64,000 nt of DNA from Cupriavidus oxalaticus (GCF_004768545.1 NZ_CP038636.1:682001-746000); one strand, 5' to 3'; numbered from the stretch's first letter, positions 44,007-53,734 are shown. Notes: a model not told the origin generated them from the sequence alone. Translations and numbers: made by a program.

Positions 44007-45254
44007 TCATGCAAGCCATAACGGCTCACCGTCGGATAGCCGCGTCAGCGGCGGGAACCCGTCTGTATCGGTGTCCCATGCCAAACCATGGATCGGTACG
44101 ATCGCCTTCGCACGCATGCTTGCAGCAAATGCCCGCAGGTCAGCCGGAGACGCATGTCCACTTGAATGAACGTGAGTCGCCGGCGTGCCACTTGCCTCGA
44201 ACCAGCCTTGGATGCGCGCCCCATCGCCTTCCTTAAGATACCCTGACCACATCGACCAACTCCACGCGTCATCCGGGGTGGGCATGACGCCTGACCGCTC
44301 GTAGTCTCGTATTAGCGACGGCCGTACCATGGTGACCCATTGGCTCGGCTCTTCCACGAGGCGGCGCGCCGCAATCCCATGGCGTGCCATCTCGTTGACA
44401 AAGCCCGCATTGCCTTTGGCGCGATACATCGCTGCGAATGCGCTGGTGATGACGACTTTTATTCTTTCCCACTCCGGCTGGGGTATGTGCCCATGGGCTG
44501 CCAGCGTACGCAGCACATGGGCGCAGTACAAATCGACGACGAGCGTACGTCCAGTACGACGACACGCGCGATAGAGCGTCACGGTACGGTCAATGTTCTG
44601 AGACGACCAACAGACAAAAACACGTCCGCGGGTACGTCTAAACAGCGACACGAAATCATTCTCGAGGCTGTCTTCGGGTCTGGCTAGCTTGTCGCTACCG
44701 AGATTGGTTCCTTCAATCAGAAGCACATCGAGGGCCGGGGGCGGATTGTCCATCAGCCATCGGACTAGCTTGCCCTTGCGCCCATGCGTGCGGAAGTCCC
44801 CTGTATAAAGGATGCGCCTGTCTACCGTCTCGATGAGCAGCATGTAGGCATCGAAAGCCGAGTGGTCAGTCAGGTACGGTGTTATCCGGAACGGCCCCAA
44901 GGTCATCGGTTGTCCGCTCTTCCAATGGCCGATCGTACGATCGAACGAGGTACCGGCGACTTCAAAGGTGAGGCGAATCAACCCTGCTGCTGCTGCTCCA
45001 CTGTAAATGGGCCATGTCGCTGGCAGAGCGCCGATCAGGCCGTAGTGATCCTGGTGCGGATGCGAGATGAGAACGCCTTGACAAGGTGCTGCCAGATCGA
45101 GCGTCGCTGGAACAAGTCTTTCCGCGTTCTCCGGTGCAGCGAGCGGCCGCCCTGCATCGAGAATGAGCCTCGAGCCGTCCGAGGCGGAGATTTCGACACA
45201 GTTACCGCCAATCTGCCGTGTCGCGCGATGAACCGTCAGACGCACCTCAGCCAT
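44007..45254 (-). CDS. Beta-CASP metallo-beta-lactamase hydrolase
   Basis: 415 residues. Zn motif H65-P-H67-Q-D69-H70 and the acidic ligand D153 in YTGDFRTHG, with DVLLIEGTNLG marking the beta-CASP insertion. Late His motifs THVHSSGHAS (~370) and VPIHG (~393) complete an RNase J/CPSF73-like active site. Family members cut RNA or DNA. The N-terminal Q-I-G-G-N-C-V-E and LILDAG agree. Its start overlaps the end of the upstream nuclease gene by 8 bp, so the two are one transcriptional unit. Confidence 0.9.
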   Translation of the reverse strand: MAEVRLTVHRATRQIGGNCVEISASDGSRLILDAGRPLAAPENAERLVPATLDLAAPCQGVLISHPHQDHYGLIGALPATWPIYSGAAAAGLIRLTFEVAGTSFDRTIGHWKSGQPMTLGPFRITPYLTDHSAFDAYMLLIETVDRRILYTGDFRTHGRKGKLVRWLMDNPPPALDVLLIEGTNLGSDKLARPEDSLENDFVSLFRRTRGRVFVCWSSQNIDRTVTLYRACRRTGRTLVVDLYCAHVLRTLAAHGHIPQPEWERIKVVITSAFAAMYRAKGNAGFVNEMARHGIAARRLVEEPSQWVTMVRPSLIRDYERSGVMPTPDDAWSWSMWSGYLKEGDGARIQGWFEASGTPATHVHSSGHASPADLRAFAASMRAKAIVPIHGLAWDTDTDGFPPLTRLSDGEPLWLA

Positions 45255-46200
45255 CTACCGCCTCCGGCTGGCATAGCTTGATTGCCGCGTCACTCTGGAC
45301 CATGACTATCGGCACAGGTGCGCCAAACTCGGTGCTTCTGAGCCTCTCCAAATGAAGACGGCGTGCGCCGCTGGTTGATCCGTCATCGAGGATGAGAAGT
45401 CGAGGTACCGGGTCAATATCGAGGATAGCCGGGTCCCTGGCGACCTCAATGACCATTGGGTCCGGCGCGCGCACAGAGAGGCCAAGGCGCTGTGCCATGT
45501 CATGAAACCTCAGTGTCTGTGCACAGGTGTTGGCGTAGGCGTCGGCTACTTGCTTGCGGCGCTGACTGTCCGCCATATACTGCTTATAATCTTCGAGCTG
45601 GGTCAGCACCTCAGGCCTTCCCCGGGCGACTAGGCGAGAATCCTTAACGAGCTTCGCCTCCCAGAACACAACCTTGATGCGATCAGCGCATTGCTCTAGT
45701 GCAACGAGGTCGATTCGGGGTGCGCGACGCCGGTCGTCGAATGCGGGCAGCGCCATTTCCAGGTCGATGACCGATGCATTCTTTGCAACGACGCGCTCGA
45801 CAAAGCGCTTCTCTTCTCCAGCCTTGCCCGCAGCCCTTTCAACCCATTGAATCAGGGTCGACATGCCTTCATAACTGTGCGCGACTCCAGTGCCCGGATG
45901 CACGAAGCGATTGCCTGACAGGCGAACGTATTTTGCGAGTTGTTCTTTGTCGAACGCATACTTCGCATGTGTTTCGACGTAAGGCACGCCGCCATGGTCG
46001 AAGCCGACCCTGCCAACGGACTGTCCGCACAGATAGAAGTTCATATAGTTCCTGCGCAGAGCCAGCCGAAGGCCATTTTCGGAGCCGCTTGGCTGCCAGC
46101 GCGTCAGGAAATCCTTCCACCAGTGCTCTGCCGGACTGTCAATAATCGCTGCGAGTGTGTGCTGAGCGCCATCTTCGAGATATCTGCCGAACCCGTACAT
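45247..46200 (-). CDS. Predicted PD-(D/E)XK nuclease protein
   Basis: 317 residues, no signal or membrane segment. In the middle E148...PRI-D164-LVAL...VVFW-E181-A-K183 matches the PD-(D/E)XK pattern (an upstream Glu, then D and E-x-K on adjacent strands). The N-terminal ~110 residues (GFGRYLEDGAQHTLAAIID...HYLCGQSVGRVGF-like) and the C-terminal ~90 are unfamiliar. A restriction-like nuclease activity is inferred from the motif alone. Overlaps the MBL gene by 8 bp. Confidence 0.7.
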   Translation of the reverse strand: MYGFGRYLEDGAQHTLAAIIDSPAEHWWKDFLTRWQPSGSENGLRLALRRNYMNFYLCGQSVGRVGFDHGGVPYVETHAKYAFDKEQLAKYVRLSGNRFVHPGTGVAHSYEGMSTLIQWVERAAGKAGEEKRFVERVVAKNASVIDLEMALPAFDDRRRAPRIDLVALEQCADRIKVVFWEAKLVKDSRLVARGRPEVLTQLEDYKQYMADSQRRKQVADAYANTCAQTLRFHDMAQRLGLSVRAPDPMVIEVARDPAILDIDPVPRLLILDDGSTSGARRLHLERLRSTEFGAPVPIVMVQSDAAIKLCQPEAVDG

Positions 46201-46271
46201 AATTCCCCTTGAAACTCTTCTTGTAGAAAATCTAGTTATTGAGAATCGCCGATACTAGACCGTAAGCCTTG

Positions 46272-46652
46272 TTAAAACTGGCATGGGGACCCATTTCCCA
46301 GCCCGATTGACAGCGCCCAAAACCTCATCTTTGACAGCCGGAGCGTGCCGTCCGGGTTCTCCAGAAAGTGTTCCAGCTTCAGATAGACGGGATCTTCACG
46401 ATCGTACGCGGTGTCGATGTAAATCGAGCCGCGATAGCCCATGACCATCCAGTCGTCACTGGCAATCTCCCCGCATTTCTTCCAAGCGTACCCGTTTGCA
46501 TCCAGGCAGCCGACTACCTCTTTACGGGATGCGTTCTCCTCCCAGTCGGCACGGACCGAAACCTCCGCCGAATCCTCAAAGAAAGTCAGATACAGGACGT
46601 CCCGCCCCACTTGGCGTGCAATCGCATCGATATGTTCGACGAGTTGAGGCAT
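46272..46652 (-). CDS. Small acidic protein of unknown function in nuclease cluster
   Basis: 126 residues starting MPQLVEHIDAIARQVGRDVLYLTFFED after a good CAGGAGACTGCC ribosome site (26 codons inside a longer frame). Reads as one alpha/beta domain with WYL-like aromatic patches (DDWMVMGYRGSIYID). No family recognised. It lies 72 bp upstream of the PD-(D/E)XK gene and about 100 bp from the divergent regulator, suggesting it is the first gene of the operon and possibly an immunity or accessory protein. Confidence 0.65.
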   Translation of the reverse strand: MPQLVEHIDAIARQVGRDVLYLTFFEDSAEVSVRADWEENASRKEVVGCLDANGYAWKKCGEIASDDWMVMGYRGSIYIDTAYDREDPVYLKLEHFLENPDGTLRLSKMRFWALSIGLGNGSPCQF

Positions 46653-46750
46653 GGCAGTCTCCTGAGATGCGCAAAAACGATCATATCCGGGAATCTGGTC
46701 ACATCGTGTCCAGATTGTTAAGATGTCAGCCGGATCCAACACATAGCGCC

Positions 46751-47836
46751 ATGAACAAGAACAACAATGACCGCAGCCAGCTCAGTGAGTTGGCAACCGC
46801 CACCCTTGAGTTGATGGCAACCCGCCCCGAAGGATTCCCGTCCAGTGAATTGCAGGCGGCCCTCGGAATGCACGGCGATGTACGAACGATCCGGCGCGCA
46901 TTACGGGAACTCGAGGAAAAGGAGTTCGCTCGACCTACCGGCGCCACGAAAGGGCGCGTCTGGAAGGCTATCAAGCCAATACCATCTTCCCGCCGGCCCA
47001 CCGTCAATGAGTCCATCGCCTTACTCACCCTCCGGCATCTGGCCTACCGCCACCTCCCTTCGAGTGTTGTCAGATCGCTTGAGCCCGACTTCGCAGCAGC
47101 GGAGGGCGTACTGCAAGCGCACCCCACCGCCTCGAACCTAGCCGCCGCCCGCCTCTGGATGGACAAGACTGCCAGGCTGCATGGCCGCTACCCACTCATT
47201 GCGCCGTCAATACGAGAAGACTTTTTCGAGATTGTTGGCCACGCGCTGTACAACGACGAGTCCTTAGACATTACCTACCGGACCTCGCTTGAAGCCGAAC
47301 CCAAGCAATACCGGGCAATGCCGCACGCATTGATAGAGAAAGGACCTCTCTGGTACCTCGTGGTCAAAAACAGGCGAAACTCAGGGAAACCCGCTACGCC
47401 GATCCCTCTGCGCATGGACCGGATCGTCGACGTGAAGCCGGCCGGCATTGACCTGCCCCGAGATAAGTCGTTTAGCCTGGACAAGTTCATTCGGCAGGAC
47501 CGGAGCATGGAATTCTTCCCCGGTGACCCGGTCCAGATCCGGCTTCGCGTCAGGGAAATCATCGAGGATGGGCAGCGGGTCGAACACGCTTTCCGCTCGT
47601 TGAAACTCAGCCCCGATCAGACCATTGAAGACCTCGAAGGCGGGTTCATGCTGACGGCCACCATCGTGCCCTCCGTTCCCCTGACGAACTTGTTGCTCGA
47701 GAAAAGCACCACTGTCGATGTCATATCGCCGCTTAGCATGCGGCAGGACATGATCAGCCGACTGAAGCGAGCCCTGGCCCAATACGAAGAGCCTTTGGAG
47801 GTCCTAGATGTTTCTGGACGTCAGCCGTCCAGTTAG
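46751..47836 (+). CDS. WYL-domain transcriptional regulator
   Basis: 361 residues. N-terminal winged helix (~10-70: ELMATRPEGFPSSELQAALGM, TIRRALRELEEKEF) and central WYL domain (~150-235: YNDESLDITYRT, YRAMPHALIEKGPLWYLVVKN, PLRMDRIVDV), with a C-terminal WCX-like extension (VQIRLRVREIIEDGQ). WYL regulators bind nucleotide ligands or single-stranded DNA and are frequent repressors of defence operons. It faces away from the nuclease cluster across a 98-bp gap, the normal geometry for autoregulation of both directions. Confidence 0.92.
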   Translation: MNKNNNDRSQLSELATATLELMATRPEGFPSSELQAALGMHGDVRTIRRALRELEEKEFARPTGATKGRVWKAIKPIPSSRRPTVNESIALLTLRHLAYRHLPSSVVRSLEPDFAAAEGVLQAHPTASNLAAARLWMDKTARLHGRYPLIAPSIREDFFEIVGHALYNDESLDITYRTSLEAEPKQYRAMPHALIEKGPLWYLVVKNRRNSGKPATPIPLRMDRIVDVKPAGIDLPRDKSFSLDKFIRQDRSMEFFPGDPVQIRLRVREIIEDGQRVEHAFRSLKLSPDQTIEDLEGGFMLTATIVPSVPLTNLLLEKSTTVDVISPLSMRQDMISRLKRALAQYEEPLEVLDVSGRQPSS

Positions 47837-48189
47837 CTTCCTACTATTCGGATCGTTCTCACTTATCGGAGCATGTCATGCCCCTCGAAACGATCCGCGA
47901 TGACATAACCACATGATGGGCTATATCGCCATGCTACCGCGCCTCAGACTGAGGCATGGCCATGTGGCTCCCCTCTCACGACGTCTTCGACGCGATCTAC
48001 GCAGGCACGCCGGGCGTCAGCTCCGGAGCTGGGCCGGCCTCACATGCTGAGGCTCGCGGTTCCCCGTCGAAAATCTAAAGCGCAGCTGCAGTTGCCAGCC
48101 AAAACGGACCCACCGCGAGAATCAGCTTGACATCGCTATTAGTCGAGTTGATGCGAATGGGACGGAAACTTGCTTTGGCGGCCCCTGAA
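47837..48189. other. Gene-free interval
   Basis: No coding frame of substance between the WYL gene and the membrane-protein gene, and no clear repeat or terminator. Confidence 0.4.
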
Positions 48190-48651
48190 TCAACTCCGCC
48201 AACAGTACATCACAGTCCCACAAAGTAGAGACTGATTCAGAATAATGCCAAGTAAAACAAGTCCTAGCCCGATGAGAAAGGTCTCAAAATTCCGTTTTGG
48301 ACGAACGAAGGTCCAGCACATTGCGATGATTGCCCCAATGGCGCCTCCCGGTAGGGAAAACACATAGCCAAGCCAAGCCATACTGTCCGGATGCGCGCTG
48401 GAGAATACCCACCAGCCAAACGCTGCCAGATATAGCGCAAGCGCCAGCCCAACTCCACCAGTCAGTGCTGGCGGCGCACGATACAGACACATCAGGCCTA
48501 AGATACCTCCATGAGGCAACCAGTAGAAACGGAAGTTTTCCCAAAAGTAGGGCGCTATCGACGCCAGAGCCGCTGAAACAATGAGCCCGGAAATGCCGCC
48601 CACGACCAATAGACGTAGCTTCGTAATGTGGTCACCCCAATTAGAAACCAT
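48190..48651 (-). CDS. Four-helix integral membrane protein, unknown
   Basis: 153 residues with four hydrophobic helices (LLVVGGISGLIVSAALASIA, GLALALYLAAFGWWVF, LGYVFSLPGGAIGAIIAMCW, FLIGLGLVLLGIIL). Start at the ATG preceded by AAAGGGTACCGTC. No family recognised. Could be a membrane effector of the adjacent defence genes, but it is separated from them by about 350 bp and an opposite-strand gene. Confidence 0.6.
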   Translation of the reverse strand: MVSNWGDHITKLRLLVVGGISGLIVSAALASIAPYFWENFRFYWLPHGGILGLMCLYRAPPALTGGVGLALALYLAAFGWWVFSSAHPDSMAWLGYVFSLPGGAIGAIIAMCWTFVRPKRNFETFLIGLGLVLLGIILNQSLLCGTVMYCWRS

Positions 48652-49184
48652 GACGGTACCCTTTCCGAACAACTCCTCAATGACGATACGTTTCTGACTC
48701 TCCTAGCTTCCCCGAGCGACGAGCACGTATCTGTTCGCTATCTCACAGTCGACAGCTACCATCAGGGAGCCACTCCTCGCCTAGTAGAGCGATTTCGCTA
48801 TTTTGTTTTGGCGCTTTCTAACCCCAACTTCGCTTCGCCTAGATGATCGCCAGGGGTATGGTTGCCTGCATAACCTCCTGCGCTCACCACCGCAGCCTCT
48901 TGGGTGTCCACCATGGGTCGGCAAGAAACGACCGTTGAATATCCGCGGGATCCATCGTCACAACCCAATACTTTCACCATCGTGAAACTATTGATTGGGA
49001 ATCCGGAACTGAGGACCAGCGCGCTGACGGCCGACTTGAGCTGGTGGCCGCGCGGACAGGCATCTGCCCTTCCCCCAATAACGTAAGCTACCCAAAACCC
49101 GGACAGGAGAGAGAGAGTAAAAATCGCTCTTCGGGCGTTATGTCAAATCCAAAAAAAAGATCAGGCGACTTGCTTGACGTCGGC
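48652..49184. other. Gene-free interval before repeat array
   Basis: Short frames only; a 60-codon plus-strand frame at 48,904-49,086 lacks a ribosome site. I see nothing else. Confidence 0.35.
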
Positions 49185-49940
49185 GTCGGTTTGCACAAAC
49201 TTGTTCCCGGTTTTTTGCAGAATTTTGTTCCTGGCCCCATGGGCCAGACCAAAGAGCGTCGCGGGAAGGAGGCCTGACCCGTGACGGCCGCCCTTCCAGC
49301 CTCACCGGCGTGCCGCCGGCTTGGCACCGTGAGCGCGCGGGGCGCGCACGGGGCCCCTGACGGCGCGCGTCCGCGTCTTCGCAAGCCGCAGCGGGCCAGG
49401 CAGCGACTGACCGATCCGTTGGGAAAAGGAACAAAATTACGCAAAACGTCGCCTGGAGGAACAATATTCTGCAAAGTTTCTTTGCAAAAAATTGTTCCCG
49501 GTGCCTCGGAAACGGCCAACTGGCGGGCGACCAGCAGGAACAAAATTATGCAAACGGACGACGTCGGTTTGCACAAACTTGTTCCCGGTTTTTGCAGAAT
49601 TTTGTTCCCGACCCCCATGGGCAGGCGTGCTGGCGCGCTGGAGTGCGCGCACATGCGGCAGGCGTGGCTCCCCGGCGCGACTCGGCTAGCGTGCGCGGCA
49701 CGACTGACGGCGAACGTCATCGCTTTGCGCAGCTGAATCCCGTCTATCGGATCGCCCCGCGCCGTCGGCAGGGTGAAGGCTGACGACGGATCGATGCGTT
49801 GGGGGAAGGTACAAAATTGCTTCAAGTGTCGGCCGGAGGAATAATTTCTTGCAGCGTTTCTCGACGCAATATTGTTACCATTGCCCTGCGATCGGCTTGC
49901 TGGCGTGCGACTGGCGGGGAACAAATTTGTGCAAACCGAC
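49185..49940. repeat. Array of twelve 18-bp motifs in two tandem ~380-bp units
   Basis: Motif GGAACAAAATTNTGCAAA (F) or its reverse complement (R). R at 49190, 49214; F at 49428, 49458; R at 49481; F at 49537; R at 49568, 49591; then degenerate F at 49808, 49838; R at 49862; F at 49918 (start positions). The order R-R-spacer(~200 bp, GC-rich)-F-F-R-F occurs twice. Each unit begins GTCGG plus an R and ends with an F plus C(C/G)GAC, so each looks like a mini-element with ~23-bp inverted ends and inner subterminal copies. The second unit is more diverged. The array ends 7 bp before the drmC stop codon. AT-rich sites in GC-rich DNA suggest protein binding, e.g. transposase or recombinase. Confidence 0.85.
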
Positions 49941-49947
49941 GCTACAC

Positions 49948-50748
49948 TTACCAAGGAACGCAGATGGTTTCAACCGTACGCGCCCAAACCGAGAATTGAT
50001 TTGCAATTTCACCATCAACCAAGACCCCTGCTTCGAGGCCGTGATCTAAACCTGATTTGGTGAAGTTAGCACTTCCAATATAGGCCTTTACCCCATCGCC
50101 GATGACCACTTTGGCATGCAAGATGGGCGTGAAACCCTCATGCTGCTCAGGCGCCAGGACGCTAACCTTAGCACCCGCCTCCCTTAAGGTCTTGATAAAG
50201 TAATTTAGTCCCTCCTTGTCCTCTTCCTGCATCATTGCCTTGGGCTGGGTAAATATGAGTACCTGAATATCAGGGTAACTCCGCCGTCCTGCCGCTGCCA
50301 GCAAGGCTTGGACGCCCTTGGCGCGCCAATAGGGTGCGAAAACAACTAAGTTGTGATTCACCCCTTCCAGGATCTTGCCAATGGCAACAAGTAGACTACC
50401 GCCCCAGACCTTTGAGAAGACAGGCTGGGTCGCCAAAGTGGCATCAATATGCTGGGGGGCGCTGCAAAGAGCTTGCGTGCCGAGGGAGATGGCCTGTCCA
50501 CCATACGTCCCGTAAGCGTACGAATACGCTTCCCAAGGAATTCCGACGGTCAACTCGTTCCACGTTTCTTTTGGAAAAAAGGGCACATGAATAGTGGCTT
50601 CCGTTCCATGCGAAGCTTGCGCCTTGGCTACATGGGCGCTGACTGCCACGGTAATCTCGTGCGCCAACGCCCGCGACTGCGCAATCGACAGACTTTTCAT
50701 GTAGGTGGCAAGTCCTTGAATGAGTAACGCTCGCAACGTCATACTCAT
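49948..50748 (-). CDS. drmC: DISARM protein DrmC (PLD domain)
   Basis: 266 residues. PLD half-site H211-A-K213-x4-D218 (ILHAKVVIGDG) and GSANFTKSGL (225-234) in the C-terminal third, the usual position in DrmC. ATG 50748 overlaps the drmB stop as ATGA; an upstream GTG would overlap by 31 bp and is not preferred. In DISARM, drmC is the third core gene; published work on the family describes it as largely dispensable in some settings. Last gene of this operon: 13 bp downstream the repeat array begins. Confidence 0.9.
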   Translation of the reverse strand: MSMTLRALLIQGLATYMKSLSIAQSRALAHEITVAVSAHVAKAQASHGTEATIHVPFFPKETWNELTVGIPWEAYSYAYGTYGGQAISLGTQALCSAPQHIDATLATQPVFSKVWGGSLLVAIGKILEGVNHNLVVFAPYWRAKGVQALLAAAGRRSYPDIQVLIFTQPKAMMQEEDKEGLNYFIKTLREAGAKVSVLAPEQHEGFTPILHAKVVIGDGVKAYIGSANFTKSGLDHGLEAGVLVDGEIANQFSVWARTVETICVPW

Positions 50749-52820
50749 GCCTGCCAAAACCCCTTGGGAATCCACAGCGCCTGTCCTTTATCGGCAAAGC
50801 CTCCGTGCAGGTAGGAACGGGAGACTCCAGCGTTAAAGGTTTCGCAACCGCGCGAAATCTGGATGCAACCAGGACAAGCCGAACCTACGTCTGAACAGAT
50901 TGGGTCGAAAGCGCAGTTGTACGCGTGCAGCGACGCGTCCTCAAACCAGCGTCGTAAGTAGTGCTGGAACAGCGTCAAAAGACCCCCTGCCGTGTAGTTT
51001 TGCACGGAGGTGACGTAAATTAGCAAACTCAGGTCCATTGGCAGAAGGTACTCAGTCAGTGTCTGACTGTCATAGCCGCTGTGGCGCCTTGCAGTTAGCA
51101 TGAGCGAATGGCTAATGGTGTGCAGTAGATGAAACGGACTAGCCATCTGCGAACCCAAAGTCTTGGTGAGTTCCGCTGCCTGTCCTGGCGGCTGAGTGAG
51201 TATTGGGCTGTTTTGCAGCAGGTAGGCATGCGCCGCAGCCCGTGACGCTAGGGCTTCAGGCGGAGGCGTCTCCCATCCCGCGCTTTGAGCACACCAGTTC
51301 AAAATCTTCAACGGGTCGAGCCGAATCCATAGGGCCTCTGTTTGGGCACTTAAAGCGTACAGCACCGACTTACCCTTAGCCGAGGAGCGAACCCGGTCTT
51401 CGAATGGATTGAGTTTAACTGACACCTCGTCGGGGTTGCGCTCGGGTTCGCGCTTTTCACGCGTGAAGCCGACCGCCGACAAGACCACCTTGAGGTCCGG
51501 AATGTGAGCGATGTCTTGAACTCCAAAGGTGTCTTGCACGTCCTGCCAGTCCTGAGCGCGGCTTGCCTTGATGATCCGGTCGATCGTGGCGTCGATAGAC
51601 TGCTGAATGCCTTCGCGACCGACATCATGGCGAAGCAACACCGCTTCCATCGTACGACGCTGCCTGATAAGGTTTAGCAAAACGTCGTCGCGATCAATAA
51701 GCTGGCGCACGGATAGGAAGGTCCCTTCCGAAGCGCCTGATTTGCTTATGAGCTTTGACAGTTTCTCCTTGGAAATGTCTAGAATCGACCCAAGATCGGT
51801 ACCAGTCGCAATAAGTGCCTCAAGCTTGGAAATATCCTGCTCAAGCTTCTTGCGTTCCGCCTGGATCTGCGCAAGCTCCTCTGGGGTGGCGGAGCCAACT
51901 TCGAGGATCTGCATGAGCTGCGACTGCAAGGCTAAGCTATCAATAGAGCCCAAAAGGCCATGAGCGACACCTTCCGCCAAATCCTTAGCGCGGCCTATAA
52001 GCGCAGCCCCGTCGCCAAATTGAGCGAGCTCAGACTGTACGCTCGATATGAGTTCGCCGGGCACTTTGGACAGTGCCACAAACTGTAACACCTGAGGAAA
52101 AAACGCATCCCCTCCCCCAACCGGCGTGCCCTTTTGCAGCGGCGGGGCATTCTTGCCACTATTGGCGCTACTAACCGAGCATGTCATGCACAAATCAGCG
52201 GTAGCGCCAGCAACGTTTTCGTCAGTGTTCATGTCGAAGAACATGTTCTGGCGATACATACCCGTGTTGGCCCGCAGTCCCAGGGCCATGTAGCCGCGCG
52301 CTGTCGGCGGCACCGTCATGGCAGTCATATGGCCACAGCGGTGCACCAAGACATAGGGAACCTGGTGCATTAGCCCGTTGCAACTTCTTCGGATGCAGCG
52401 AATTCGCATGTTTCCGCCGCTGCCGGTTGTACGTCCTTGGGCGCTAGCAAGTACGAGTTCTTGTGCCCGCTTAGGTTTGTCGTGGTTTTCTAGCGCACCG
52501 CATTTGATGCATCGCAGCACCAATGGGAAGGGCGTGACGTAAATTTCGCTTGGAGCCTGAACCCTAAAATCGTTACGTTCGGCGGCCTCTTCCAAGAGGG
52601 CATCGACCGAGCCTCCATTACTTTTCCAGTCGAGTAGGAACTTTCGAACCGCGTCGATGAGCTGATTACGGTCGAGTCCTTCCAAGGCGTCCTCCTTGTA
52701 CCCGACACCGACGACTTGAGCAAGCGACTGGTTGCGCAAACGCGTTACAGCACCTGGAAGGTAATTTTCGTAGAAGATCCGACTATTTTGGATGAGTTCT
52801 TGTTCAATACTGTCAGCCAT
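50745..52820 (-). CDS. drmB: DISARM protein DrmB (DUF1998)
   Basis: 691 residues. N-terminal Cys pairs (LRCIKCGALENH, IRCIRRSCNG, VHRCGHM, LCMTC) suggest zinc binding. Residues ~290-400 contain a helical stretch (EELAQIQAERKKLEQDISKLE). The C-terminus is the DUF1998 signature: HTISHSLMLTARRHSGYDSQTL, LLIYVTSVQNYTAGGLLTLFQ, CAFDPICSD and ACPGCIQISRGCETFN. DrmB forms a complex with the DrmA helicase that loads on phage DNA. Starts 5 bp after the drmA stop, so the two are tightly coupled. Confidence 0.92.
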   Translation of the reverse strand: MADSIEQELIQNSRIFYENYLPGAVTRLRNQSLAQVVGVGYKEDALEGLDRNQLIDAVRKFLLDWKSNGGSVDALLEEAAERNDFRVQAPSEIYVTPFPLVLRCIKCGALENHDKPKRAQELVLASAQGRTTGSGGNMRIRCIRRSCNGLMHQVPYVLVHRCGHMTAMTVPPTARGYMALGLRANTGMYRQNMFFDMNTDENVAGATADLCMTCSVSSANSGKNAPPLQKGTPVGGGDAFFPQVLQFVALSKVPGELISSVQSELAQFGDGAALIGRAKDLAEGVAHGLLGSIDSLALQSQLMQILEVGSATPEELAQIQAERKKLEQDISKLEALIATGTDLGSILDISKEKLSKLISKSGASEGTFLSVRQLIDRDDVLLNLIRQRRTMEAVLLRHDVGREGIQQSIDATIDRIIKASRAQDWQDVQDTFGVQDIAHIPDLKVVLSAVGFTREKREPERNPDEVSVKLNPFEDRVRSSAKGKSVLYALSAQTEALWIRLDPLKILNWCAQSAGWETPPPEALASRAAAHAYLLQNSPILTQPPGQAAELTKTLGSQMASPFHLLHTISHSLMLTARRHSGYDSQTLTEYLLPMDLSLLIYVTSVQNYTAGGLLTLFQHYLRRWFEDASLHAYNCAFDPICSDVGSACPGCIQISRGCETFNAGVSRSYLHGGFADKGQALWIPKGFWQA

Positions 52821-52825
52821 AGCGA

Positions 52826-53662
52826 TTACCTACCAAGAGCGTGAAGTACATGCGCCGACTTCGAATCCAACGGAGAGATCTCGACCTGATTTTCGATATC
52901 GCGGAACGATCTCATGGGACCGAATTGGTAAATAGACTCCAAAGCTGTACCTAAATCCTTGTCCGCATTGGCCGCGCTGAGGTTTTGCAGTCGATGTAGG
53001 CCGCGATTGACTTCTTCGTCCAACTGCTTGCGAAATGCACCCAATACCCGAATGTCGAAACGCGATTGCACTATCGGTGGCACATCCAACGCCTCAATCA
53101 GCATGCCGCGCAGTTTCTGACGCGCAATGCCTGTGGCATCGTTGAGCGCCTTGTGCAACTGGCTGGCACTCCGGTTGAGGCCGTCTCCCCAGCCATGCTG
53201 GAACTTTGCCCAGTTGTAGACCACCGCGGTGAACACACCAGGCAAGGTACGCTGTAGGACATTGGGCGCAAAACGGTTGATTGGGACGGAATCGACCAGC
53301 TTGTCTAGGAAGAAGTGGTAGTCACCAAAGTTAAGAAATACCCCAGACTCGAAGAGTTTGCCCGCACTTAGGATCGACATGACGATGCCCGGCTGCGTGC
53401 GCCCACTGCGCGCCGAGGACTGAATATACTCTGCCGTTGAAGCCGGCCAGCCGTCGAGCACCATGAAGTTGAGTTCGGAGATATCGACCCCATGTGAGAC
53501 GACACTCGTGGCAACGATATGACGCATCGGGTCGCAGGGCGCCTTGTTCTCTACGTGGTGGATTGCACCAAGAATATCGTCCAGCGGTGTCTGGCCATCC
53601 AACAACACATGGGTTCGCGGCTGAGCATGGTTCGAATTGATATTCTCCAGATGCTCCCGAAT
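52826..53662 (-). pseudogene. drmA: DrmA helicase, C-terminal part (separated by IS)
   Basis: 278 codons carrying the RecA2 half of the helicase: HIVATSVVSHGVDISELNFMVLDGWPAS (motif V) and EYIQSSARSGRTQPGIV (motif VI). The adjoining N-terminal part lies at 54,934-57,639 beyond an IS3 element. Removing the IS plus one GAT duplication joins ...RKRQTTI to IREHLENINSNH...VLLDGQTP with no frame change (1180 codons in total). As it stands the fragment has no start of its own other than an internal GTG at 53608. Confidence 0.9.
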
Positions 53663-53665
53663 GAT
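53663..53665. repeat. Left GAT target-site duplication
   Basis: GAT directly left of the IS3 end; the matching GAT is at 54,934-54,936. 3-bp duplications are normal for IS3-family insertion. Confidence 0.85.
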
Positions 53666-53734
53666 TGAGGTAGCCTGATCGAGGCGGACACGCTTGGTCC
53701 TTAGATTAAGATCGTGGATCAGGAGTGTGCACAG

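Noticed and set aside
42771..46200. Assigning the nuclease cluster to a named system such as BREX, Zorya or Druantia
   Set aside because: None of the signature proteins of those systems (PglZ, ZorA/B motor, DruE helicase) is present.
49185..49940. CRISPR array
   Set aside because: The 18-mers occur in both orientations, spacing is irregular (3 to ~200 bp) and the long spacers of the two units resemble each other in layout. No cas genes are nearby.
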